Shown here: positions 35,776 to 46,020 of the stretch, piece by piece | Position numbering within the stretch: position 1 is the stretch's first letter | Layout of the letters: the number at the start of each line of letters is the position of its first letter | NCBI GenBank assembly: GCA_003427395.1 | Contig: BFEA01001280.1 | Location: forward strand, 15,383 to 71,761 | DNA from: Chara braunii | Lineage: Eukaryota; Streptophyta; Charophyceae; Charales; Characeae | DNA length: 56,379 nt | Direction of reading: 5' to 3' | Notes under the pieces: model-generated | Told to the model about the DNA's origin: nothing | The model's input: the letters and a program-made list of their open reading frames with translations, nothing else | Databases searched by the model: none | Made by a program: the position numbers and the translations under genes

Positions 35776-37929
35776 TTTTTTGTCTTTCTTTTTTGGGGTG
35801 GTCCGCACGCCCTCCGGATTAGCACACTACCCCTGATTTTGCCCATGAATCGCTACAGATTGAATCAGACCTTGATGATGGCCTGATACTTTCACCACTA
35901 AAGAAGAGTGTGAGCTGCATTGCGGAGTTGTGAAAACGTGATCAAAAGGAGAATGAACCAGCGGAGAGGGACAGCATAGCAATAGAGAGAGAGAGAGGTC
36001 ACCTGAAATTGGGAGCGTGGGAGCAACCGAGCTGCGCGCTGTGATACCTTGCCAGGAGGCATGTATCTGCCCGTTTTTCAAGCGGTGGATTCACTGCGGC
36101 TCTGTTTATCGTATCGACTGAAGTATTACGAGATCGGTCTACAGGCGGTGGAAAAGGTTTGAGCCGAGAGATCAGGCTCTAATATAAGACTCATTCTCCG
36201 TGTAGCACGTGAAAGTATGACAGTGCATGGGCGGCAAGCAGCATACTGAGTGAGTACGCCTGCCCGTTTCTTAGTGGGAGGACCATTCCTATGTTGAGGA
36301 GGGCTTGAGGCCGGAGATGTACCCCGGCTCAATCATCTGAGCTCGTTGCAAGGGGTCAGCGTTGTGACTTAAAGGAGTGGCGGAGTTTATCAAGGTGGTC
36401 ATGATAGTTACGGTGTGCTGCTGTTGCTGCAGACTGTTGCTGCAGGCGGACTGTTAAGGTTGTCGTTGGGGGCGAGGTGCTTTTGTGGACTGCAGTGGAA
36501 GATTGTGGGTTGCAGTGGAAGACTGTGGACTGCAGCGGAGGATTGTGTGCTACAGGACTACGGACTACGAAACTGTGGACTGCGGTCCGCTGTGAACCGT
36601 TGTCGTTGCTGCTGGTTTATATCACTGTGAACTGCTGGTGCTGCGGGATGTGGACAGGCTATTTGTTGCGGATGACATATGAACTGTGGCTGACTGCTCC
36701 GAGCCTGGTGTGTTAACTTGTTACACACGGCGGGCCTGCTGCGGCATGATTTTATACCACAGGCCACTGCAGCGTCCAGAGATTGCACCTGCCGTTGGTG
36801 GCTACTGCTATCTGTGGCCCCTGCATATTGCTGCGGACTGCTGCTGGCCGACTGCGGCTAGCAAATGATATTGTTGTTGGCTACTATTTGCTGCTACTGA
36901 TCGGCATCGTTGTGTATAGCCGCTGCTACTGTTGGCCAGGCATGGACTGCAGCTACTTACCGGACTACAGACTACGGACTGCGGATCTATAACGCTGTGC
37001 CTCGGTGGTAGTGTTGGTTGTGTATGGACTGCTGGCTGTTGGTTTTGTCCGCATAAGAAACGGTAGATAGCGCTCTTTCGAAGAGAGGTTGTTGGAAGGC
37101 AGGACCGTTACGGGCTGCGCGCGGACTGTCGTTGTTGACCTTGCGCAAGCTGCGGCCCTTGGTGGTTTCCAGGGCGTGGCCAACTAGTGGAGGCCGCTGT
37201 TGTTGATCGCTGCATACTATTGCATACCGCAGCGGTTATCACTGACTGTTGCAATCTACGGTGCCTCGACAGGTGAACTTGGGGGGGGGGACGTGATTGA
37301 GCCTTGGAAGGACGGGTTATTGCTGCGGATTGAGGAAGTCGTCAGACGTGCGGCCTCGGTGGCTGATTCAGAGTTTGACCAAACTGTTACTTTCTAACTG
37401 TCATTGCGGGGCCCTCAGGAGTATCAAGATTACGAGGCCCTCTCCAGTGAGCTTGAGAGCACCCCTCTTGTATCTGAGAGTCTCAAACCATCTTCCTCTA
37501 TCCTTCTTACTCTAAGTCTGGTCTTGTTCTGAGGGGAAGGCAGCAAGCGGGATTGTAACCCGTAGGACCGCATCAAGACTCTGTGGGGAGTCCGCCCACC
37601 GATTGCGGGAGCTCTGCCGGAGCTTAGGCGAGGCTCTAGAGGCAGGGAATTGACAGGTAACCTTTGCGTTTTCCCTCTATACACCTGAGATATAACCCGT
37701 ATCTGTACTACCTGATGCGTCTCTGACTGAATATATGGTGTGCAACCCTATCTTATTTTTGGTTTGACTTATGGAGATTGAACCAGACTAAGTAAAGGAA
37801 TATCTGTGAAATCTCTATTTCAGCTTTATTTGTTTGTATGAACTCAGGATGTTAAAAGGAACTGCATCTGGGGGAAAGGCAGGATGGGGTTTTTGTTTTG
37901 CTTGATGGTTGATTGGGTCGTTAAGGTTG

Positions 37930-38872
37930 AGGAGTCCCCATAAGTTTAGGGAACCCCAGCGCTTTGTTTTATTTTGGTTTGCATGGAGAAGTCAGACCCT
38001 TCTATAAGTTTAGGGGGTCTGATTGCTCTGGAGGCTGGGATGTCCCCATAAGTTTGGGGAGACCCAGTGATGTGGTTTGCATGGAGGGTCAGGCTGTTCT
38101 GTAAGTTCAGGTGGCCTGACTGCTCTTACCTGTAAGGGGGTTTTGATTGTGCTTGAATTTCAGGGACTCAGGGCGCTCAATACGTTTTGGTGCCTTGGGT
38201 TGCCTTGTTTTCATTGGGATTTTGTTGTTTCTTTGGTTTCTGAACGAGGAGGNCNAGCTGTTCTGTAAGTTCAGGTGGCTCAGTCTCTTCCTCCTCTTTA
38301 TTCTGAAGAATTAATCTTGGCAAAGAGCTAGACCTTTCTGTAAGTTCACGGGTTTGACTCGATGCCACACACATAATGGCTCAGATAGAAACGAATCTGG
38401 CAGAGAGGTAAGACCCTTCTGTAAGTTCCAGGGGTCTGGCTCAAAGCCTCGCACATGTNGGAACCCAATGGTTATAACTTGGCTATACTTTATTACTACT
38501 CTATCTAAGAACGAGCTAATCAGACTGTTTTATAAGCTTAGGTGGTCTGACTATAGTCATATCACAACTTGAAGAAAGTACAACTAAGAATAAAATTGAT
38601 GGTAAATTGATGCAGGCTGAACTTAAGTTAGTTCAGTCATATGCAGCCTTAGAAGACAAAGGTAAAGATAAGTATATATAATTTGGATACTTTAAACTGT
38701 CCAGGGTGACTAGAATGGTCTAGTCATGTGCCAAAGAAGAGAAAAGTAGTTGTGCCCTCTGTTTGTGTATATTTGGCCAAGTCAGAACGCTCTATAAGTT
38801 CAGGTATTCTGACTCTAGGCCTGGCTAAGTTGACTTTGAGTTGTTCTGTAAGTTCAGATAGCCTGACCTATG
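37930..38872 (+). repeat. Array of AACTTA/TAAGTT-loop hairpins, 3' LTR
   Basis: This is the same array as at 17650-18585 and 2233-3172. TAAGTT occurs at 37941-37946 through 38849-38854, at irregular 45-270 bp spacing, mostly inside inverted-repeat stems. One loop has drifted to TAAGCT near 38533. Confidence 0.7.
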
Positions 38873-39164
38873 CCTTATGTAAGCTGGGGATAATGGGTTA
38901 AATCATTATGAGATCATGAACTATTGTTTGTTCAGGATTGACTTTGGGATGGTGAGAGTACTCACCTTTGTGGTTTGGCCTGCATGTGACTGAGTGAGGC
39001 TACTACTTAGTCTGAGTTTCAGTTTGATAGGTAGTTGTTTTAGTTGCTCGCCACGTATTAGAGCCACAGAAGTTAATTTCAATTCCTGCATTTTCTACGC
39101 TAAGTTTTTTTACTTAGGTCAATTCTTGCACTATCTGGGATCTTTTGTTATACTTGGCCTTGTA

Positions 39165-39725
39165 TAAATCTTGGCAGGCTACTTTCTCTTCAGGAAGCGC
39201 TGCCGGAATTTTCTACAAATCCAAAGAGTTAGTCAAATCTTGACTTGTTCAAATTTGACTTGTCTTTCTGACTTAGTAAAAATATGGGAAGCCTCCTTTT
39301 CTAAAGGGACTGCTGCGGAAATTTTTGCTAATTTAGGGAGTTAGTCAAAAGTTTGGCTTGTCAAAGCTTGACTTGTCCTTTCATTATATCCGGCTTAGTA
39401 AAAATCTGGAAAGCCTCGTTTTCTAAAGGGAGTGCTACCCAAATTTTTGCTAATTCGGGGAGTTAGTCAAATTTCTGCCTTCTCAAAAGTTCAACTTGTC
39501 TAGATTTCATATATGGCTTAGTAAAATTTTGGGAAGCCTCTTTTTCTTAAGGGAGTGCTGCCCAAAATTTTGCTAATTCAGGGAGTTAGACAAAATTTTG
39601 ACTTTGGAGAGTCAAGGGTTATTCTGATTTCATATCTAGGCTTATATAAATTCTGAGAGGGCACTTTTCGTACGGGAAGCGCTGCCGAAATTTCCCTGTT
39701 TTCAGAGGAGTTAGATTATTTTCGA
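39165..39725 (+). repeat. Tandem repeat, about 122-bp unit, 3' LTR
   Basis: This is the same five-unit array, bounded on each side by units of the AGGAAGCGCTGCCG type, with three internal units of the GGGAGTGCTGCCC type. Confidence 0.6.
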
Positions 39726-40449
39726 CAGGTGGCGCTAGAGAATGTTATATGGAGGTGTACTTTGGAGGTTTATGACCCATATGCTGATGATTTTAGTCTG
39801 GGCATTGGACCTATCTTGTGTTATAGGTCCTTTGGGTTGTCTGATTCAAAGTCAGGACTAGATTCAGCTTGATCCCTTGAGGATGATTATTTGTTATCAC
39901 TGATAACAGGTCGGTTGCCAATTCGTCGGTTTACGACTCAATTCCAACTCACCTTCCTCACTCGACCTAAAAGGCTTTACCCCTGGTGATTTTATTGTTT
40001 CATTAAGGTTTCACCCGGACTTTTATTGAATGACCATTTAACAAAGGTATTAAGTATTTAATTAAGGTGTGGTTGGACAGGAGGTTGGGGCTTGCATGGC
40101 TAAAGCGAGGGGTATGAGTGTTGAAGATGTTCGGGGTTGACTCCGTGTAGTGCGTGGGTTGTTGATTGACTCGTTGATGTGATTCGCATGTATGTGCTAT
40201 GAATCAAATTCTGGATGTGGTTGCCTGCGATCACATATATACGTATGGCTGTGAGGGTCCCAATGAGACTGTGAGAAGTGATCGTCACATACTTCCCCCT
40301 GTTATATATATGCATATATATGAATATATTTGGGATGAATACTTGCATTGGCTAAAGGGCCCCCGTACTAAAAGCGTGCTTAGGGGTTAAGACTAAAAAA
40401 GGCCTAGGGAAGACCCTTCCTTTTATTTGGTTTTACTTCTTAAGAATTT

Positions 40450-41500
40450 TCTTAGTTGGACGTTGGTCCTGGGCCGGGATTCGAGGTCCTTGTCCAGGAC
40501 ATTTCAAGCCCTAGGCTCTGCAGGGAAGGGGTTTTCCCTCGCGCAAAGCCTATTTGCTTTGCCTACCGAGACGCTCAGACCAAAGGCCGGAGGTCTCGTG
40601 GCGGCTTCACGGCTATTCCTTCAGTTGCGGAATGTCGTGAAGGATCAGACCCTCACGATACTTCGAGCCTGATACTTGAGTGTCATAAGCGGTGCTCGGA
40701 TCCACAAGGGACCGCTTGATTATGGGCACTACATAGTACGCCATCGTTGCGACTGCATGCGTACGCCTGCATAACGGGTTGATATGAGATAGGCCCTGGG
40801 CTGCGCGACTTGATATTAAAATCCCGCGCTCGACGTTTTACCGCCCTAGTGTGTAAAAAGTTATGGGATTACAAAGGGACCGACGCATATGGGCGAATGT
40901 TTGAGATTGCTATAAGCCGCCAACGCCGCGCGAAAAAGGGAGGGTACCCCAGGGCTATGATTTTGTTTACTAGGCAGGGAACCTTCGGCCTATTCCTTAT
41001 GTTTTGCTCTTTGGAGTTTTTATAGTTGGACGTTATAGTCCGTGGCAGCCATCGAAGTCAAACCTCTTGATTTTCGGCCGCCAAGACAGCTTAAAGTTGT
41101 CTACTCAACCCCCTCTGCACAGGGTGTTGAAGAGGGTGTGATCTTCAACCACGCATGGCGGTTCTCCAGCGTCGAGAGATTAACCCTCAAGGCGCGTGTC
41201 AGTCGACACTTGAGTGTCGAACGTGACCCTCGCGATTAACAGGGACCGCGTGAGTATGGGTACCTCATAGTACGCCTTCATTGCGACTGATTGCGCACGT
41301 TTGCATTGCAAATCGATATGTGATAGCCCTGCGTCCGCTCGGTCTTATATTAAGTCTCATGCGCAACGCCTATCCGAACTCCGCATTGGAAAGTTATGGG
41401 ACGGCTACCGAGGGGCTAGGAGCGTTGTCGCGTTGTTTATGTTGTGTTGTTTCGTACGTGTGTGTGTGGGTTTTATTTTTGTGTTCGTAAAGTGGTGTGC
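40450..41500 (+). repeat. Two diverged direct repeats, about 570-bp period, 3' end of LTR
   Basis: AGTTGGACGTT opens each half (40453 and 41024). Downstream both halves share the order TTGAGTGTC, GGGACCGC, CATAGTACGCC, TTGCGACTG, GATATTAA/TATATTAA and AAAGTTATGGGA. The same pair is seen at 20107-21160 in the 5' LTR. It is an old internal duplication in the LTR. Confidence 0.6.
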
Positions 41501-41945
41501 GTGTGGTGTGTAGGATGCGTCCTAGTCGATCGACGACGAGCCGCGCTTGGGACTTCAGCCCCCCATGATGCCGGTTCGCGTGCGGGTCTGATTGAGGCGT
41601 ATTACCGCGCATACCCCCTATGCTACAGCGAACGAGAAACGCCCTTGGCTGGTCCACCTCTGCGATTGCAAATGATTAGCTTTCGTACTGTAGACTGGTA
41701 GCTCGGCGGGGATATGCCCACCGAAGGGAGGTGACAGCTCCTGTAAGGTGTAGGTAAGTCGTGCCTCGCGTAGGCCTTATCCTGTCGTAGGGTTCGCGAG
41801 AGGTATGGCTGGCGCACTTGGCCGGAGCGGCTTAAGGAAGCTCCACATGTGTGATTTGCGACGAAGGATTTAAAACAACTCCTGCGTGACGCGGCAGGGA
41901 GGGTCCCGCGCTGCCCTGGTGCGGTGTCGGACCGATGCGCTCGAT

Positions 41946-41950
41946 ACCGT
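41946..41950. repeat. Target-site duplication, right (ACCGT)
   Basis: This ACCGT matches 13121-13125. The match extends to GATACCGT if three LTR-terminal bases are included, so the exact end of the 3' LTR is uncertain by one or two bases. Confidence 0.6.
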
Positions 41951-41969
41951 CCGAAGTTTTAAACTACCC

Positions 41970-41997
41970 GGCAGATACCCTTGTTAGGGTATCTGCC
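41970..41997. repeat. Perfect 12-bp inverted repeat with 4-nt loop
   Basis: GGCAGATACCCT at 41970-41981 pairs with AGGGTATCTGCC at 41986-41997. The core GATACCCT/AGGGTATC matches the hairpin at the start of the LTRs, but this copy lies 20 bp beyond the target-site duplication. Confidence 0.85.
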
Positions 41998-42481
41998 TTG
42001 AGAGGGGGTCAGTTAGGGTCATAGATCTGCCTTACACTTAGTGCAGCAGTGGTTTTATTTTCTTTTTCTTAATTTGTGCTAGCTCGGGTTTCCTTCACAA
42101 ACCCTACTTGAACTGCATGTGTGTAGTCTTCATTTTGGCCAGATTCATGCAGTTAAAACCATCTGCACGTGTTTGGTTTCTCAACAGTCAATGGGTGCTG
42201 CGAAAACAGTTGACACCCGCTCTGATGGAGCAAGCAACATTCGTCCCTAAGGGTCATACAATAAGTCTGCACTCCTCTAGCTCGACGATTCCCTATAGCT
42301 ATAGCCAAGAAGAGCGGTAACTCTCGCAGCTACCGAAGAAGAGAGCTAAGACCCTAAAGTTGTTGTGCAAACGTTTGATCTTTGTTGGAGATGTACCTGC
42401 ATTTTGCGTAAACACAGGACCCTCTGCCAGCGCTCCGTTCGAGTTGATGCCTCTAACGCATTGCCGCTAAAACATCATTGG

Positions 42482-42638
42482 GGTTACTGCTCTAGCCTAC
42501 GATCTTGCAAATTTTTAGATTATCTGGTTTCAGTGCGAGTCCTGTTGGCTAGCTCACTTCTCTATGGTTAGCGCTCCGGCCTATGGTTTTGCAATTTCTC
42601 AGCTTATGTCGATTCAATGCGAGTCCTGTCGACTAGCT
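42482..42638 (+). repeat. Tandem pair of tRNA-like segments, 85-bp period
   Basis: Each unit runs from GGTTA (42482, 42567) through a TCAGTGCGAGTCCTGT or TCAATGCGAGTCCTGT box to GCTAGCT or ACTAGCT. The box resembles a degraded Pol III B box. Possibly SINE-derived. Confidence 0.3.
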
Positions 42639-43464
42639 AAGGAGGTTTCACGCTTGAGCGACACCTCATAAATGTTGGGTTCTAATCCGGTTGCCGTTAC
42701 TTTCCCTCACGAGGATGGTTAGGGTCAGTGAATGCTGGTAGCTCGCTGGGGTGAGTAATGCCTCCCTGTAACTAGTGACAATTTGGGAGCATCACATCAG
42801 CTGAAATAGTTGCTCATGTCCTACTACGGTAGTCGCAACACACCCAATAAAAGAATTCTCATGTTGAATTCTCAATCAGAATCGTCATAGCTAAGTTAAT
42901 TTATGGCTCGATTACGATGCGTATGAGGGTTGAGGCCCTCAATTTCACAACACTTCAAGAAACTTAAAACTCGTAAGATACCTTCATAACAAAAACCCAT
43001 ACTAACCAATAATCGTAATATAAAATCTATAATCATTTCCATAATAATAATTTTGAATTACCTAGGGTAAGTCGCCTGTGGATATGTCTTAAGACTGTTG
43101 CCCTTCTTTATATATTATTTATAAAGGAGGAAGTGAGATGGTGCCGCGAGACCGGCTGCCAATCTTGGGACAAAAATTCACTTACTGTAAGGGCACAAGT
43201 ACACAGCCTGCAGTTTTTTTTTAAATGTAAGATAGTGATTATGTTGTGTTTATGTTTTGTGATGTAGGTTATACACAACTCCGAGAGTGTGTGTGAGTGG
43301 GGTCTCGACTGGTGCTTTATTCACGATGTCCATTGAATGCTGGACCCCGTTTCCAGCAAGTGTCGCTCCCCACCAATAGACCGGAGCATTCTGCCGGAGT
43401 CCACTATAGCGGGATGTTGATATCACCTCCTCTAGTGCAACTTTGGGAAGGGGGGGAGAAGTTT

Positions 43465-43549
43465 GTGTGTGCGTGTGTGTAAGTGAGAGTAAGTGAGTAA
43501 GTGAGTAAGTGAGTGAGAGAGAGAGAGAGAGAGAGTGTGTGTGTGTGTA

Positions 43550-43609
<60 letters not shown>
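43465..43609 (+). repeat. (GT)n/(GA)n compound microsatellite
   Basis: GT, AAGTGAGT and GA blocks follow each other over about 145 bp. The frames crossing it are low-complexity artefacts. Confidence 0.95.
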
Positions 43610-43613
<4 letters not shown>

Positions 43614-46020
43614 GTGTAGCATGCAGCACGTTAGTGGTACTAGTAGAAGGGCAGGCGCTAACCTAAAAAAATGAAAAAGGTAATGTTCTATTCGAAGACC
43701 AAAGTTTTTTCCTTTTTGAAATCCGAATAGAAACGACATGCGTTGTATCTGAATACAACACGTAAACGGTCTATACGAAGTGCCCTTCTATTCGAGAAAA
43801 GTGGACCCACAACCATTTCAATTTTGAAATGTTCAACTCAAGGACCGTTGCCTCCCCGGCCTCCTACGACCAGGTATCGGTTCTCTGCAAGCAACAAATA
43901 CCAGTTCCCCATGAATTGGCCCCTTAGCAAATTCACCACCCTTCCAACTACCATTTGGACTCGAACAAACAACCGCTGTAACCAAATGACGAAAATTCAA
44001 CCTAGCGGTATAAATAAAACACAACCCTGACGGGCTGCGGACATTCGAGATTATTCTGGAACTNTNGAGTGAATTTTTTTTTGAAATGCCCCTCCCACTT
44101 CCATTTAATTGTGGTATGCCCCTCTGACTGAGAAATTTACCTTGTCGCTCCCCTCTGACAATGATTGAAGTTTCNAAAAAATCCCTGGCGTTNTTTGGGC
44201 CTTAAATATGTTCGATAGGGCCTGAAATATGTTCGATATGCCCCTACCGGTACCGGTTCCAAATCTCTNGTATGCCCATGTCGGTCCCCTGGGAATTGCT
44301 GCGAGGGGCATGCTGGAAAGTTGTCTCCCCTCACTGACCCGCAGGAAATGTGAGAGGCCCTAGGGGCACAACAGGGTAAGTGGGCCATCGGAGGGGCATA
44401 CCGCAAACAAATTAAAGTCGGAGGGGCATACCGCAAATATATGAGGGTGGGAGGGCCATACCNCAAATATATGAGAGTGGGAGGGGCATTATGAAAATGT
44501 TTCCATAACAAAGAGATCCCCAAAAAGTAAAAGAAGGGAAAGAGGGGGAGAGGCGCACGACCGGCGCGGAGCGCTCTGCCGTAACGCCGTCGGTTCAAGA
44601 GAACCGGCCTTCCCAGCCACCACCCCGGCACGCAGCCAAGAGAAGTGGCCATCGCCACCCACCCCGCCTAGCACCATAGTTAGGCCAACCCACTACCAAT
44701 CGTAGTAGGGGGGGGCATGGGAGCAAGTGGGAGGTCAGCAAGCAGGTNAAACCAACTTTTATGATGTGGAACAGGACAGGCAATATTGCCCTGTCCACAA
44801 TGAGCACCAGGAGGGCGTAAGTGTCTCCGCAGCCCCTGCTCCAATTAGGGCAGCATATCGACGATCTCCACCGAAGAGAAAGTGCCCGGGACGATGGTAA
44901 GTGACCAGGGAACCGGAATCCTTTCCTCCACCCTCACTTAGACCACCCTGATCCCGAATGCTCCAACCACTCCACAATTCCATCCCCCTACCACACTATA
45001 ACAGTCGTCTGAGGACTCTCCTCCGAGTCAACGCAAGCCAGCCACCTCTCTCGCTCAAACCTATCTTATACGTCTACCCATATATAGGAATCAATAAACT
45101 CACTTAAAGCTACCCATTCACGTTAAAATACCAGACCCCAGTCAACACCTTCCTTAGGTTTAACCCGCAGCATGCATATAATTACTCAACCCTGCACAAT
45201 AAGTGGTTCTATTTACTAACCCACCCTTGCCCGCGACCCCCCTTTCCCTATTCCTAAATCGTCATGCTAAAACCAAGCAACCCACACTGTATGTGTTCTC
45301 CCTCACAGTCAACGAAACCACTTCCCTGTGCCGCCTCGCCCCTGTACCACACTCCACCTAACACACCAATGGCCACTGATAGCCCCTTCACTACACAACC
45401 CTTCACTTATGCCTAGAGCGGCAGGCAAACCTCATGCCCTGAGTTAGATCCTACATCAACCCTCACTAAACCAAAGGATGTCGTCGTGGGAGGCGAGCTA
45501 GACTAGACCGGAGTCGTACACAAGAGAGAGTGGAGACGCAAGGGTGCAGGGACGTGAGAGAGACCGTAATAGAGGGAGACAGAGAGTGAAAGGAAGAGAG
45601 GGAGAAAGAAAGAGAGAGGCAAGTTGGGGGAAAAAGGGAGAGAAGCAGAAGCAGGGTGTGAAAGAAAGTTGGAAAGGGATAGAGAAAGGACGTGAAGGGA
45701 AGCAGGAGAGTATAACTAGCCGGATTGGTGAATCCATCCCTACGGTTGGGATACCGACGACCGTTCATAGTACCTACTCCATCCTGGAGAGGTCCACAGG
45801 CACAAGACAGACCTACCTCGGCTGAGGTCCAAAGTTGGTTGTAGCCACAGTCACAAGGGAGAATCCCCTTTGTTTTCGGTCGCTCTACATAGGAACCCTC
45901 AGGAAAGCCTGTCTGAAAGGCCCTACCTCAAATGCAGGTATGAAATTAGGCGGGGGCACTCTGAACCACTTCTAGACACAATCAAAGCCTACAGCAGGGA
46001 CCTCTGAGACGCCCTATCAA
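43610..46020. other. Noncoding region with 30-bp repeats and a purine-rich tract
   Basis: A 30-bp tandem array lies at 44390-44499. A purine-rich strand (GAGA, AGAGAGG) covers about 45540-45720. No gene is recognised. The stretch 45830-46020 may be the 5' UTR of the LINE that follows. Confidence 0.4.
44390..44499 (+). repeat. 30-bp tandem repeat, nearly four units
   Basis: Units start GGAGGGGCATACCGCAAA at 44390 and 44420, with variants at 44450 and 44480. The complementary motif TATGCCCCT occurs three times at 44114-44283. Confidence 0.75.

Larger units (their letters stand above)
13126..41945 (+). mobile_element. Giant Ty3/gypsy-type LTR retrotransposon, about 28.8 kb, degenerate coding region
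   Basis: Two collinear direct repeats (13126-21590 and 33160-41945) flank an 11.6-kb internal region that encodes gag, protease, RT, RNase H and integrase in that order, which is the Ty3/gypsy order. The repeats start TGTCGG. The 5' repeat ends CGACA, making TGTCG/CGACA inverted ends. A primer-binding site starts 2 nt later. The 5-bp sequence ACCGT lies directly outside both ends (13121-13125 and 41946-41950), as expected of a target-site duplication. The 3' LTR ends CGAT rather than CGACA, a small decay. A second Gag-like frame lies downstream of integrase. All coding frames carry stops or frameshifts, so this copy is probably non-autonomous. LTRs over 8 kb are far longer than the usual few hundred bases to a few kilobases. 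A segmental duplication is the alternative, but the ACCGT flanks and the primer-binding site argue against it. Confidence 0.8.
33160..41945 (+). repeat. 3' LTR, 8.8 kb
   Basis: This is the direct partner of 13126-21590. It begins TGTCGG at 33160 and ends CGAT at 41942-41945. It holds the same sub-structures: terminal hairpin 33167-33192, poly-T plus assembly gap near 35573-35775, hairpin array 37930-38872, 122-bp array 39165-39725, and the 570-bp repeat pair 40450-41500. No polypurine tract lies directly before it; the nearest purine-rich stretch is about 25-38 nt upstream. Parts of it resemble the 5' LTR most closely and parts resemble the minus-strand copy at 1-7702, so it is a mosaic. Confidence 0.8.
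41951..43464. other. Noncoding flank right of the giant element
   Basis: It begins with a perfect hairpin (41970-41997). A tandem pair of tRNA-like repeats follows at 42482-42638. Only short, unconvincing frames are present. Confidence 0.4.

Noticed and set aside
33160-41997. A DNA transposon bounded by the two ATACCCT-type palindromes
   Set aside because: The right palindrome lies outside the ACCGT duplication and is not found at the end of the 5' copy, while the LTR model explains all borders.
43404-43739. Long frames through the GT/GA microsatellite
   Set aside because: Low-complexity translation of a simple repeat.
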